A stretch of DNA of 64,000 bases from JAPKYZ01 sp033763835 (GCA_033763835.1 JANRJS010000018.1:62001-126000); one strand, 5' to 3'; shown: positions 33,654-42,699, counted from the first letter of the stretch. Notes: generated by a model from the letters alone, not told the origin. Translations and numbers: made by a program.

Positions 33654-34580
33654 ATGGTCGAATACTCGGTGGGCATCGACTTAGGCGGCACTAACCTGCG
33701 CGCGGCCGCGATCGATCGGGAAGGCAATCTCCTGGACTCGATTTCCGGGGCGACCGACCTGAGCGAAGGGCGCGACCCGGTGATCGACGACATGGTGGAG
33801 GCGATCCGCACCTTGCGCGACCGACGGTCCGGCCGTTTCGCGGGCGCGGGCATCGGCGTGCCCGGCTTTATCGAGCTCGAACGCGGATTCATCGTCGGCT
33901 CGAACAATCTGGTCGCCCTCGAGAACTTTCCCTTGCGCGACGAAATCGAAAAGCGCCTGGGCGCGCCGATCATCCTCGAGAACGACGCCAACGCGGCGGC
34001 GATGGGTGAAAAATGGATGGGCGCGGGCCGCGAGGTGAGCCACTTGGTGCTGCTGACGCTCGGCACGGGGATCGGCGGCGGCATCATTCATCACGGGCGC
34101 GTTCTGCATGGGGCACAAGGTATGGCGGGCGAATTGGGACACATCACCGTGGTTCCCAATGGACTGCCGTGCGGGTGCGGCAACATTGGATGCGTCGAAA
34201 AGCATGCCTCCGCGTCGGCGATCGCGTCGATGGGCCGGTTGCTCGGCCTCGGCGCCGATATCACCTCGAAGGGCGTGTATCAACTGGCGGTGGAGGGGAA
34301 CGAACGCGCGCTCGCCATCTTCGAAAACATGGGCCGGGCGCTGGGCATCGCCATCGCGAACCTAATCAACATTTTCAATTTTCCCCTCTACTTGCTGAGC
34401 GGCGGCCCCTTGCCCGCCTGGGATTTCTTTTCGCCGGCGATGCTCGACGAGGTGAGGAAGCGCTCGTTCACCTATCGCCATGCGCCAACGCGGATCGAGC
34501 GGGCGACGCTCGGCGACAAAGCGGGGTTGTATGGCGCGGCCTACCTGCCATTCGCCGCCCAGAGCATGAAGAACATATGA
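33654..34580 (+). CDS. ROK family sugar kinase (glucokinase-like)
   Basis: This is a 308-residue ATP-dependent sugar kinase of the ROK family without the N-terminal winged helix of ROK repressors. Visible are the phosphate loop GIDLGGTNLRAAAID (residues 7-21), catalytic Asp111 in LENDANAAAMGE, the second ATP loop LTLGTGIGGGII, and the zinc site made of His163 with CGCGNIGC (Cys173, Cys175, Cys180). Glucose or N-acylhexosamine are typical substrates. It is translationally coupled by an ATGA overlap to the xylulokinase gene, so a role in feeding sugars to central metabolism is likely. Confidence 0.9.
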   Translation: MVEYSVGIDLGGTNLRAAAIDREGNLLDSISGATDLSEGRDPVIDDMVEAIRTLRDRRSGRFAGAGIGVPGFIELERGFIVGSNNLVALENFPLRDEIEKRLGAPIILENDANAAAMGEKWMGAGREVSHLVLLTLGTGIGGGIIHHGRVLHGAQGMAGELGHITVVPNGLPCGCGNIGCVEKHASASAIASMGRLLGLGADITSKGVYQLAVEGNERALAIFENMGRALGIAIANLINIFNFPLYLLSGGPLPAWDFFSPAMLDEVRKRSFTYRHAPTRIERATLGDKAGLYGAAYLPFAAQSMKNI

Positions 34581-36073
34581 GCGCCGGAATGTTCTGGATG
34601 GGAATCGACGTCGGCACGGGCGGCACGCGCGCTCTGCTGGTGGACGAAGCGGGCCGCGTGGCGCATGGCTTTACCGCCGCGCACGCCGAAATGGAAATGG
34701 CGCAGCCCCTTTGGGCGGAACAGGATCCCAACGATTGGTGGCGTGCGGCCCAGGAAGCGATCCGCGGCGTCCTCGCGCAGGCGGGCGCGTCGGGAGATGC
34801 GGTTCGTGGCATTGGATTTTCGGGGCAGATGCACGGCGTGACGATGCTCGACGCGGGAACAAATGTCGTGCGGCCCGCTCTCATCTGGTGCGATCAGCGC
34901 AGCCAGCGCCAAGTGGATTGGGTCACCGAAACGGCGGGAGCGGAAAATGTTTTGCGCTGGACGGCCAACCCCGTCCTCACCGGATTCACGCTGCCCAAAT
35001 TCTTGTGGGTTCGCGACCATCAGCCGGAATTGTTCGCGCGCGTCCGGCATTTGATGCTGCCCAAGGATTACGTGCGGTTTAAGCTCTCGGGTGAATTCGC
35101 CGCCGATGTCTCCGACGCATCGGGAACTTCGCTGTTCGACGTGGTGAACCGCCGCTGGTCGCGCGAGATGTGCGAGGCGGTGGGCGTCGATCCCGCGATT
35201 CTGCCGCCGGTTCACGAATCGAGCGCGGTATGCGGCGCGATCTCTTCCGCAGCCGCGTCGCTCACCGGCCTTCGCGCCGGAACTCCGGTCGTCGCGGGTG
35301 CGGGCGATCAAGCGGCCAGCGCCGTGGGGAATGGCATCGTTGAACCCGGAATCGTGTCGTGCACGCTCGGCACTTCGGGTGTCGTGTTCGCGCATATGGA
35401 GAAGGTGGCCTACGACCCGCGAGGCCGCGTGCACACGTTTTGCCACGCGGTCCCCGGCAAGTGGCACGTGATGGGCGTAACGCAAGGCGCGGGTTTGAGT
35501 TTGCAATGGTTCCGGAATCAACTCTCGGCCGGGACCAGCTACGACGACTTGATGAGTGAGGCTGAGCAAGCGCCCGCCGGTTCGGACGGTCTCTACTGGC
35601 TGCCGTACCTGATGGGCGAGCGAACGCCGCACCTCGACGCTCGCGCGCGCGGCGGCTGGATCGGGTTGACCGCCCGGCATACTCGCGCGCATCTCGTGCG
35701 GGCGTTGATCGAGGGAGTGAGCTATTCGCAAAAGGACTGCCTCGACATCGTCGAAGAACTCGGCGTGCGGGTGGCTTCCGTTCGCGCGTCCGGCGGCGGA
35801 GCGCGCTCGCCGTTTTGGCGGCGCATTCTCGCCGACGTGTTCGCGAAGCCCGTGGCGACACTCGACACGCAGGAGGGCTCGGCGTATGGCGCGGCGCTGC
35901 TCGCGATGGTGGGCACGGGCCGATTCACGACGGTTGCGGAGGCTTGCCGCGCCGCGATTCGCGAAACGGAGACGATTACACCCGGAGACGCGACTGCGAC
36001 GTACTCGCGCGGGCACGCCGTCTATCGTTCGCTGTATCCTGCGTTGAAAGAGGTCTTCCATGGAACGCCGTAG
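34577..36073 (+). CDS. xylB: Xylulokinase (FGGY family)
   Basis: This is a 498-residue FGGY sugar kinase that would phosphorylate D-xylulose. The N-terminal phosphate loop is GIDVGTGGTRALLVDEAG; GFSGQMHGVTMLD and ALIWCDQRSQ match xylulokinase. The LPKDYVRFKLSGEFAADVSDASGTSLFD block and the C-terminal RASGGGARSPFWRRILADVF and GSAYGAALLA loops are complete. The QMHG motif and overall match favour xylulose over glycerol or gluconate. The ATG at 34577 overlaps the ROK kinase stop, and the 3' end overlaps the M20 gene by 14 bases. No xylose isomerase gene of the classical XylA type is nearby. Confidence 0.88.
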   Translation: MSAGMFWMGIDVGTGGTRALLVDEAGRVAHGFTAAHAEMEMAQPLWAEQDPNDWWRAAQEAIRGVLAQAGASGDAVRGIGFSGQMHGVTMLDAGTNVVRPALIWCDQRSQRQVDWVTETAGAENVLRWTANPVLTGFTLPKFLWVRDHQPELFARVRHLMLPKDYVRFKLSGEFAADVSDASGTSLFDVVNRRWSREMCEAVGVDPAILPPVHESSAVCGAISSAAASLTGLRAGTPVVAGAGDQAASAVGNGIVEPGIVSCTLGTSGVVFAHMEKVAYDPRGRVHTFCHAVPGKWHVMGVTQGAGLSLQWFRNQLSAGTSYDDLMSEAEQAPAGSDGLYWLPYLMGERTPHLDARARGGWIGLTARHTRAHLVRALIEGVSYSQKDCLDIVEELGVRVASVRASGGGARSPFWRRILADVFAKPVATLDTQEGSAYGAALLAMVGTGRFTTVAEACRAAIRETETITPGDATATYSRGHAVYRSLYPALKEVFHGTP

Positions 36074-37304
36074 TTTTCTCGCCACATCCGCCGCCGCACT
36101 CGCCGCGCGCCCTGTTTTCGCCAACCCTGTCGCCGCCGCTTGCGAACGCATGACACCGTGGCTCATTGAGCAACGTCGCGACTTCCACATGCACCCGGAA
36201 CTGATGTACGACTTATTCCGCACGTCGAAAGTCGTGGCTGACCGTCTGGCCAAGCTCGGGCTGGCGGACATCCGCACCGGCATCGCCAAGACCGGCGTCA
36301 CCGGCGTGATTCGCGGCGCGAAGCCCGGGCCGATCGTCGCCGTGCGGGCCGACATGGACGCGCTGCCGATCGACGAATCGAAGCTCGACATCGCCTACAA
36401 ATCGAAAAATCCCGGTGTGAAGCACGCGTGTGGCCACGACGCGCACACGACGATCGCGCTCGGCGTCGCCGAAGTGTTGATGTCGATGCGGCAGGAGTTG
36501 CCCGGCACCGTGCTGATGATTTTTCAGCCAGCCGAAGAAGGCGGGCGCGGCGCGCTCAAGATGGTGCAAGAGGGCGTGTTCTCGCCGGTAAAGCCCGAAG
36601 CGATTTTCGGGCTGCACGTCTGGCCGCAAGTCGATTACGGCAAGATCGCCTACGCGTCGGGCGTGGCGATGGCGGCGGCGGACCGCGTCGAAATCACGAT
36701 CAAGGGCAAGATGTCGCACGGCGCGCAGCCGGAGCACGGCATCGACACGGTCGTTGTCGCCGCGAACGCGATCCAAGCGCTGCAATCCATCCGCAGCCGC
36801 CGCATGTCGGGCACCGACGATTTTGTGCTGTCGCTCGGTTCAATTCACGGCGGCACGGCGTTCAACATCATCACGGACACGATCAAGATCGAAGGCACCA
36901 TGCGGACGCTCTCCGAGTCGCTGCGCGACAAAGCGCGGTCGATGATCATGCAGACCATGCGCGGCGTCACTGAGGCGTTCGGCGCGACGTACGAGTACAA
37001 GTTCGACGAAATCGGCACGGTGACTTACAACGATCCGGCGCTGGTGGCGCGCACCGTGCCGACTTTCCGCAAGGTGCTCGGCGAGAAGAATGTGATCGAG
37101 GTCGGGCCCGTGATGGGCGCGGAAGACTTTTCATACTTCCAGAAGGAGATGCCCGGGTTCTTCTACTTCCTGGGCGTTCGCAATGAAGCGAAGGGCTTCG
37201 TGCACGCGGTCCACACGCCGGAGTTCGATCTGGACGAGCGCGCGCTTCCGCTGGGCGTCAACGCGATGACGAACGTCGTGCTGGATTATTTGGCGAAGGG
37301 TTGA
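36060..37304 (+). CDS. M20 family amidohydrolase (hippurate/IAA-amino acid hydrolase type), exported
   Basis: This is a 414-residue metal-dependent amidohydrolase or carboxypeptidase. The N-terminus MERRSFLATSAAALAARPVFA is a plausible twin-arginine signal. Metal and catalytic residues are seen in CGHDAHTT (Cys124, His126, Asp127, His129), FQPAEEGGRGA (catalytic Glu pair), FGLHVWP and the late GAEDFSYF. The DFHMHPEL start is typical for this subgroup. N-acyl amino acids or deacetylation substrates are likely. It overlaps the xylulokinase gene at its start and the convergent hypothetical gene at 37258 by 47 bases at its end. Confidence 0.9.
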   Translation: MERRSFLATSAAALAARPVFANPVAAACERMTPWLIEQRRDFHMHPELMYDLFRTSKVVADRLAKLGLADIRTGIAKTGVTGVIRGAKPGPIVAVRADMDALPIDESKLDIAYKSKNPGVKHACGHDAHTTIALGVAEVLMSMRQELPGTVLMIFQPAEEGGRGALKMVQEGVFSPVKPEAIFGLHVWPQVDYGKIAYASGVAMAAADRVEITIKGKMSHGAQPEHGIDTVVVAANAIQALQSIRSRRMSGTDDFVLSLGSIHGGTAFNIITDTIKIEGTMRTLSESLRDKARSMIMQTMRGVTEAFGATYEYKFDEIGTVTYNDPALVARTVPTFRKVLGEKNVIEVGPVMGAEDFSYFQKEMPGFFYFLGVRNEAKGFVHAVHTPEFDLDERALPLGVNAMTNVVLDYLAKG

Positions 37305-37848
37305 TTCTAAGCACGCGTTGTCTGACAGGCACGAACTGGGCGCTTGAGACCGAAACTTTGCGAGTCTTTCCCGCCCATTCAAACTCCGCCTTGATTCGCA
37401 ACGATCCCGAGGCGGAATCTAGTATCAAACTCTTGGGCATGTAGGTTCCGAACAATGCGAGGTCCGGCTTCGGCCCACCATACCGTCGAACCCAGTCTCC
37501 GGCGAGACTTGGGTAAACGCTGATCGAGCGGTATCCGCTCTTGCCCGAAACAATCAAGTACACTTCTTCCGACGTATCGTCGCCACCGGACCAAACGTAG
37601 TCCGGTCGACCGTCGGCATTCAAATCTTCGTCCACGACGATCCCTGTCGTCCACCATCGAACTTCGCGATCGCCCAGATAAGCCCGGAAAACTTCACGCT
37701 TCGACCTTTTCTCGGAGTAGACTTCCCAATAATGGCCGCCAATGGCTACCTCGCGAGATACCAACGTCGCCGTCTCCTTCTTCCCGTTCCCGAGAAGGTT
37801 GACTTGCTTTTCCGCATCGGCGCAAATCAGCAGCATTGCTACCCACAT
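37258..37848 (-). CDS. Hypothetical protein with FG-GAP-like motif
   Basis: This is a 196-residue protein of unknown function with a possible short signal (MWVAMLLICADAEK). A calcium-loop-like DEDLNADGRPDYVW and the following strands (EEVYLIVSGKSGYRSISVY) recall a single FG-GAP/VCBS repeat. GC appears lower than in the flanking genes. It directly follows the FAD oxidoreductase gene (adjacent bases 37848/37849), so it is probably its operon partner. The last 47 bases overlap the convergent M20 gene, an unusually long tail overlap. Confidence 0.68.
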   Translation of the reverse strand: MWVAMLLICADAEKQVNLLGNGKKETATLVSREVAIGGHYWEVYSEKRSKREVFRAYLGDREVRWWTTGIVVDEDLNADGRPDYVWSGGDDTSEEVYLIVSGKSGYRSISVYPSLAGDWVRRYGGPKPDLALFGTYMPKSLILDSASGSLRIKAEFEWAGKTRKVSVSSAQFVPVRQRVLRINPSPNNPARRSSSR

Positions 37849-39492
37849 CTAGCGCGGGCTCACTTTCGGCCACGCCAGTTCGACACCCTGTGCGACGAGC
37901 GACGCCTGGAACTCCTTGCGATGAGCATCATTGGCCCGGATCGCCCGCGGCGAGCGCTTGGTAGCCAGCGCGTGAGCGGCAAGCGCTCCAGCCGACTCGC
38001 CAATGTTCCACTCCACTGGGTGCAGGCGGTAACAGCCGTTCGTGATGTGCGTTACACCTAAGTTCTTCGCCGCCGCGAGAAGGTTATCCACGCGCTTCGG
38101 AATTAGCGCGCCCATGGGAATTTGGAACGGCAGCGAACTCACGTCAATATAGTTGTCGCCGCCGCTCGACGGGTGTAAGTCGATCCGGTAACTGCCGACG
38201 CCGACCGAATCGGGGAACTCCTCCGCGGTTGTAATCGGAGCGCGGACCTTCGTAGAGACATGCTGCTCAACGACCGTGAATTCGGCCTGAATGCGCCGCG
38301 ATTCCCGAATGTACGGATACTTTGCGAGTCCGTCCGCGGTGCCGGTCTGATCGCCGCGAATCTTAAGGCCCTTCCAACCTTGATCGGTCTGCATCCAATA
38401 CAGCAGGCTGAGCGATAAGTTCCGACCGCGCTTCCAATGACGCGCGGCTTCCTCGGGACTTACCCCGTGTAAGTTACCCAACCAGTAATCGTTCTGCGGC
38501 CAATTGACCAACGTAATATCCGCGCCGAAATTTCCCTCGTAATGGTGCTTCGCGCGAATCCGTCGATACAACCACAAGTTCAGTGGGCCGGGAGCGCGAT
38601 CCGTCTCCGTTGGATCGAACTTCACCGCGCGCGTTTCCAACGTCTGCGGCGCGGACATCTGCCAACTAAGCAACTTACCTGGCCAATTCACCGGCTTGAG
38701 GTTAGGGACGTAATCACGCCAAAACTCATACTCATCCGGCTTATCGATCGTATGATCTTCGCCCGCGTGATAACTCATCGCGAAGCAGACCGTGAATGCT
38801 TGTTGATTTTGCGGTTGCGCCGTCTCCGGTGCCGAAGGCTCGCCGGTATCTTTTCGCGACTCAAATCCCATCACGTGCTCGACTTTCGCAAGCGGGAGTA
38901 AGTCGCCTTGCTCGGTGGCATCGAGAAAGTAGGGCGCGTTAATCGAGCGCACCGAACCGGTCTCTAAATCGCGAACGCTGACTAACTCGATGCGGTCGCC
39001 TTTCGTCACCGCCAACTCCGGTTTGTGGCGCAACAGCAATGTCAATTGACCGCTGGACAGCCAAGGCGCGAGCATCGATTCCAATACGGCGAGCGAAACC
39101 GGAGGCTCGTGCGTGATCGGTGAGACGCTGCCGCCGCCTGGATTGAAGACCGTGCGCGAGCGCAAATCCGCGCGCAGGGGGAAGTTGCGCCGGTAATAGT
39201 CGCGCACTCCCGCGCGATAGTCGCGATAGAGCCGGGTGCCACCGAAGTTTTCGATCCAGGGATGTTCGTCGGGAGGAACGGCCTGCGAAGTCAGTTGGCC
39301 ACCGACCCAATCGGTTTCCTCGGTCATGACCACGCGGCATCCATTACGCAACGCCGCGAGGGCCGCCGCGCAACCGCCCGTGCCACCGCCGATCACCGCC
39401 ACATCGGCACGCAACGCCGAGGCGGCGAGCGCTTTTCGCGGAAATACCAAGGCCACTGAAGCTAGCGAGGCGAACGTACGCCGGGTCCACAT
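37849..39492 (-). CDS. FAD-dependent oxidoreductase (FAD_oxidored family), exported
   Basis: This is a 547-residue flavoprotein of the FAD_oxidored type, widespread next to carbohydrate genes in Acidobacteriota and Planctomycetes but biochemically uncharacterised. The N-terminus MWTRRTFASLASVALVFPRKALA carries an RR signal. The dinucleotide loop DVAVIGGGTGGCAAALAALRNG and the conserved EETDWVGGQLTSQAVPPDEHPWIE block are clear, as is the C-terminal NLLAAAKNLGVTHITNGCYRLHPVEWNIGES region (read in parts). The substrate is unknown. It shares a 24-base divergent gap with the nuclease-like gene at 39517. Confidence 0.88.
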   Translation of the reverse strand: MWTRRTFASLASVALVFPRKALAASALRADVAVIGGGTGGCAAALAALRNGCRVVMTEETDWVGGQLTSQAVPPDEHPWIENFGGTRLYRDYRAGVRDYYRRNFPLRADLRSRTVFNPGGGSVSPITHEPPVSLAVLESMLAPWLSSGQLTLLLRHKPELAVTKGDRIELVSVRDLETGSVRSINAPYFLDATEQGDLLPLAKVEHVMGFESRKDTGEPSAPETAQPQNQQAFTVCFAMSYHAGEDHTIDKPDEYEFWRDYVPNLKPVNWPGKLLSWQMSAPQTLETRAVKFDPTETDRAPGPLNLWLYRRIRAKHHYEGNFGADITLVNWPQNDYWLGNLHGVSPEEAARHWKRGRNLSLSLLYWMQTDQGWKGLKIRGDQTGTADGLAKYPYIRESRRIQAEFTVVEQHVSTKVRAPITTAEEFPDSVGVGSYRIDLHPSSGGDNYIDVSSLPFQIPMGALIPKRVDNLLAAAKNLGVTHITNGCYRLHPVEWNIGESAGALAAHALATKRSPRAIRANDAHRKEFQASLVAQGVELAWPKVSPR

Positions 39493-39498
39493 GCGCCT

Positions 39499-39508
39499 AC
39501 GCTATCAT
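39499..39508. promoter_or_regulatory. Overlapping divergent -10-like hexamers
   Basis: Minus-strand TAGCGT (39499-39504) ends 6 bases before the ATG at 39492, and plus-strand TATCAT (39503-39508) ends 8 bases before the GTG at 39517. The two boxes share two bases, so polymerase could serve only one gene at a time. Confidence 0.4.
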
Positions 39509-39516
39509 GCGGGTCA

Positions 39517-40329
39517 GTGGCGATCCTCACGCTCTCCGGCGATCCGCAAAGTCCCAGCGCCGAAGTCGCGCGATGCGCCGCGCGTTCGCTAAATTTCGAG
39601 TTGATCGAACGCCTCGACGACGAGTTCTTATCCGCGCTTCCCTCCGCAAGTTGGCCGCTGGTTGCGACCTCGACGCTCGCCGGTCTCGCCACCGAGCACC
39701 ACTTGCTGATCCACCTCGACCGGGCGGAGCGGCTCTTTCCCGATTCGCCGCACGCGTTTCGAGTACGGCTGGCGGGACGCGACCACGTTCGAGTTCCACC
39801 GGGAATCGATCTGGCTCTAAACGCGGTGCGTTACTCGCCGGAACATTGCGCGTCGATCGTGACTGCGGCGTTTGGCGCAAGCCCCGCGGCATCTTCTGGG
39901 CTGTTGACCTTCGCCGCGGAATCGCAAATCCGGTTCCGGGCTAACTTGCAACTGGCCGGGCACGGAATCGCGCCACCGGAACCGCTGGCCGTGAACCGGC
40001 GCCGCTTTTCGCATCCCAGCGAGGAAGTGTTCGCCAACTTACTCGATTTTTATTGCATTTCTTGGGAGTACGAACCGCGAAGTTTTCCCATCGAGTGGGA
40101 TGCGCAGGGGAGAGTGACCGAGGCATTTACTCCCGATTTTCACTTACCCGAGTTCGGAACTTACGTCGAACTTACAACCATGAAGCAGTCGCTAGTTACT
40201 CGCAAGAACAGGAAGATCCGCCGGGTGAAAGAGCTTTACCCGGAAGTCAGTATCCAAATCTTCTACCAAAAAGATTTCGAGAATCTCATCTTTAAGTACG
40301 GGCTTTCGAAACCGCCGGCCGCCGCGTGA
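39517..40329 (+). CDS. Fusion-like protein: degenerate cytidylate-kinase-like N-terminus and PD-(D/E)XK-like C-terminus
   Basis: This is a 270-residue protein. Residues 1-80 (AILTLSGDPQSPSAEVARCAARSLNFELIER) look like the Cytidylate_kin2 type of nucleoside-monophosphate kinase, but the ATP loop is lost (no GxxGxGK lysine). From about 165 a restriction-endonuclease-like module can be read: Glu170 in HPSEEVFANLLDFY, Asp207 in FTPDFHLPEFG and Glu218 in YVELTTMK, i.e. an E...PD...ExT layout similar to small Vsr/DUF559-like nucleases. The GTG start was chosen by coding content and a TATCAT box. The gene overlaps hpt by 4 bases, so it is probably co-translated with purine salvage. Function is unknown. 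Confidence 0.75.
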   Translation: MAILTLSGDPQSPSAEVARCAARSLNFELIERLDDEFLSALPSASWPLVATSTLAGLATEHHLLIHLDRAERLFPDSPHAFRVRLAGRDHVRVPPGIDLALNAVRYSPEHCASIVTAAFGASPAASSGLLTFAAESQIRFRANLQLAGHGIAPPEPLAVNRRRFSHPSEEVFANLLDFYCISWEYEPRSFPIEWDAQGRVTEAFTPDFHLPEFGTYVELTTMKQSLVTRKNRKIRRVKELYPEVSIQIFYQKDFENLIFKYGLSKPPAAA

Positions 40330-40853
40330 CTCCACCGTCCATCGAACGTGTCCTGTTCACAGCCGAGCAAGTCGATGCGCGCATTTCCGAAATCGCCGGG
40401 GAAGTATCCGCACGCTATCCCGCGGGCGTCAAGCTCATCGGCGTCCTTAAGGGCAGCGTGTTTTTCCTGACCGCGCTCGCGCGATCGCTGACCGTCCCTA
40501 CGAAGATCGACTTCCTTGCCATTTCCTCGTTCGGCGGCCCTCACGCGGGCATGGTACGCATTGCGAAGGATCTCGACGACCCGATCGAAGGCGAGCATGT
40601 CCTTCTCGTCGAAGACATCGTCGATACCGGGCTGACGTCGCGGTTTCTTCTACGGACTCTCGCGACGCGCAACCCGGCGTCGCTTGCGATCTGTACGCTG
40701 CTGGACCGTTCGGCGCGCCGCCTCGCGCAGGTGCCCGTCGAGTTCCGCTGCTTTGAAGTGGACGACGCTTTCGTCGTAGGCTGCGGACTCGATCATCGCC
40801 AGCTTTATCGCAACCTGCCTTACGTCGCCGTACTGAAACGCGAAGAATTGTAG
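40326..40853 (+). CDS. hpt: Hypoxanthine phosphoribosyltransferase
   Basis: This cytoplasmic purine salvage enzyme converts hypoxanthine (and guanine) with PRPP to IMP or GMP; 175 residues, normal for bacterial Hpt. The PRPP-binding loop VLLVEDIVDTGLT is at residues 92-104; the VLKGSVFFLTALARSL pyrophosphate-contact region and the C-terminal FVVGCGLDHRQLYRNLPYV purine-binding strand are present. The GTG start overlaps the stop of the upstream fusion-like gene (GTGA). The following gene starts 21 bases downstream and has its own TACACT box. Confidence 0.95.
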   Translation: MTPPSIERVLFTAEQVDARISEIAGEVSARYPAGVKLIGVLKGSVFFLTALARSLTVPTKIDFLAISSFGGPHAGMVRIAKDLDDPIEGEHVLLVEDIVDTGLTSRFLLRTLATRNPASLAICTLLDRSARRLAQVPVEFRCFEVDDAFVVGCGLDHRQLYRNLPYVAVLKREEL

Positions 40854-40859
40854 CGGCGC

Positions 40860-40865
40860 TACACT
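40860..40865 (+). promoter_or_regulatory. -10-like hexamer TACACT upstream of the dehydratase
   Basis: TACACT ends 9 bases before the ATG at 40875; no Shine-Dalgarno is visible in between. Confidence 0.3.
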
Positions 40866-40874
40866 GGCTAGTTC

Positions 40875-42665
40875 ATGGGTCTTTCGCCAACCGAAGAAGT
40901 GAAGGGGCGGCTGCGCAGCCGCGCCTGGTTTGACAATCCGCACAACCTTTCGATGACAGCGGTGTACATCGAGCGCATGCTCAATTACGGGCTGACACGC
41001 GAGGAATTGCAATCCGGCCGGCCGATTATCGGTATCGCGCAGACGGGCAGCGATCTATCGCCGTGCAACCGCCATCATCTCGATCTGGCGCAGCGCACGC
41101 GCGACGGCATTCGCGACGCGGGCGGCGTGCCGATCGAGTTTCCGATGCACCCGATCCAGGAGACCTGCCACCGGCCGACGGCGGCGCTGCAACGGAATCT
41201 CGCCTATCTGGGCTTGGTTGAGACGTTGTTCTCGTGCCCGTTCGACGGCGTCGTGCTGACCACCGGCTGCGACAAGACGACGCCCGCCGCGATCATGGGC
41301 GCGGCGACGGTGAACATTCCGGCGATCGTGCTTTCCGGCGGACCGATGCTCAACGGCTATCACCACGGCCAGTACGCCGGATCCGGCATGGTGATTTGGG
41401 AAGGCCGGCGGTTGCACGCGGCGGGCAAGATCGACGACCGGGAGTTTCTCGAAATGGCGTGCGAATCCGCGCCGAGTGTTGGGCATTGCAACACGATGGG
41501 TACGGCGACTTCGATGAACTCGATGGCCGAGGCGCTCGGCATGTCGCTTCCCGGTTGCGCCGCAATTCCCGCGCCTTATCGCGAGCGCGCGCAGATGGCG
41601 TACCTGACCGGCAAACGCATCGTCGAGATGGTGGCCGAAAATCTGACGCCGTCGAAGATTCTAACGCGCGAGGCATTCGAAAACGCGATCGTCGTCTGCT
41701 CGGCGATCGGCGGTTCCACCAACTGCCCGCCGCACGTCAACGCGATCGCACGGCACATCGGCGTCGATCTGCCGGTGAAGGATTGGGAGACGGTGGGACA
41801 CGCGATTCCACTGCTCGCCAATATCTCGCCGGCCGGCAAGTATCTCGGCGAGGACTACCATCGCGCGGGCGGCGTGCCCGCGATTTTCGGTGAGTTGATT
41901 CGCGGCGGCAAGATTCGTACGTCGGCGATTACCGTTACCGGCAAACCGGTCGGCGAAGTGTACGCGAATGCGAGAACGCTGAACCCGGAGGTGATCCGGC
42001 CGTTCGAGAATCCACTGATGCACGATGCGGGTTTCCTGGTGCTGACCGGGAATCTTTTCGATTCCGCGCTAATGAAGACTTCGGTGCTCGGCGAGGATTT
42101 TCGCAAGCGCTTCCTTTCGACGCCCGGGGACGAGAACGCTTTCGAGGGCAAAGCGATCGTCTTCGAAGGTCCGGAAGACTATCACGCGCGCATCAACGAC
42201 GAGTCGCTTGGAATCGACGAGCACTCGATTTTAGTGATTCGCGGCACAGGCCCCGTGGGCTATCCGGGATCGGCGGAAGTGGTGAACATGCAACCGCCGG
42301 ACGCATTGATCAAGCGCGGCGTGCGATTCCTCCCCACCATCGGCGACGGCCGGCAATCGGGAACTTCGGATTCGCCCTCGATTCTGAACGCATCGCCCGA
42401 ATCGGCGGTGGGCGGCAATCTGGCGATCCTGCGGACGGGCGACCGGTTGCGCGTCGATCTGAACAAAGGCCGCGTCGATATCAAGATCCCAGACGAGGAA
42501 ATCGAGGCGAGGCGCGCCGCGCTGAAAATCGAATTTCCGGCGCACCAAACTCCGTGGCAGCAAATCTACCGCGAAACGGTGGGGCAACTCGAAGCGGGCG
42601 GCGTAATGGAATTCGCCGTGAAGTACCAAAACATCGCGCGAGAGATTCCGAGGCACAATCACTAA
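40875..42665 (+). CDS. IlvD/Edd family sugar-acid dehydratase (xylonate/arabonate dehydratase type)
   Basis: This is a 596-residue iron-sulfur dehydratase. It belongs to the IlvD/Edd family, but the N-terminus SRAWFDNPHNLSMTAVYIER and PIIGIAQTGSDLSPCNRHH strongly resemble D-xylonate dehydratase XylD and L-arabonate dehydratases rather than the valine/isoleucine enzyme. Cluster ligands are expected in SPCNRHH, TTGCDKTTPA and GHCNTMGTATSMNSMAEALG. It would convert a pentonate to a 2-keto-3-deoxy acid (Weimberg or Dahms route). The rest of that route is not adjacent. Dihydroxy-acid dehydratase remains a less likely alternative. The gene ends 46 bases before rnpB. Confidence 0.85.
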   Translation: MGLSPTEEVKGRLRSRAWFDNPHNLSMTAVYIERMLNYGLTREELQSGRPIIGIAQTGSDLSPCNRHHLDLAQRTRDGIRDAGGVPIEFPMHPIQETCHRPTAALQRNLAYLGLVETLFSCPFDGVVLTTGCDKTTPAAIMGAATVNIPAIVLSGGPMLNGYHHGQYAGSGMVIWEGRRLHAAGKIDDREFLEMACESAPSVGHCNTMGTATSMNSMAEALGMSLPGCAAIPAPYRERAQMAYLTGKRIVEMVAENLTPSKILTREAFENAIVVCSAIGGSTNCPPHVNAIARHIGVDLPVKDWETVGHAIPLLANISPAGKYLGEDYHRAGGVPAIFGELIRGGKIRTSAITVTGKPVGEVYANARTLNPEVIRPFENPLMHDAGFLVLTGNLFDSALMKTSVLGEDFRKRFLSTPGDENAFEGKAIVFEGPEDYHARINDESLGIDEHSILVIRGTGPVGYPGSAEVVNMQPPDALIKRGVRFLPTIGDGRQSGTSDSPSILNASPESAVGGNLAILRTGDRLRVDLNKGRVDIKIPDEEIEARRAALKIEFPAHQTPWQQIYRETVGQLEAGGVMEFAVKYQNIAREIPRHNH

Positions 42666-42667
42666 AT

Positions 42668-42684
42668 GGCGCGGAGACCGCGCC
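42668..42684 (+). terminator. GC-rich hairpin after the dehydratase (possible terminator)
   Basis: GGCGCGG and CCGCGCC pair perfectly (7 bp) around an AGA loop, 2 bases after the stop codon. There is no T run, so an intrinsic terminator is only possible. Confidence 0.33.
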
Positions 42685-42699
42685 TAGCCATTAGCGCGC

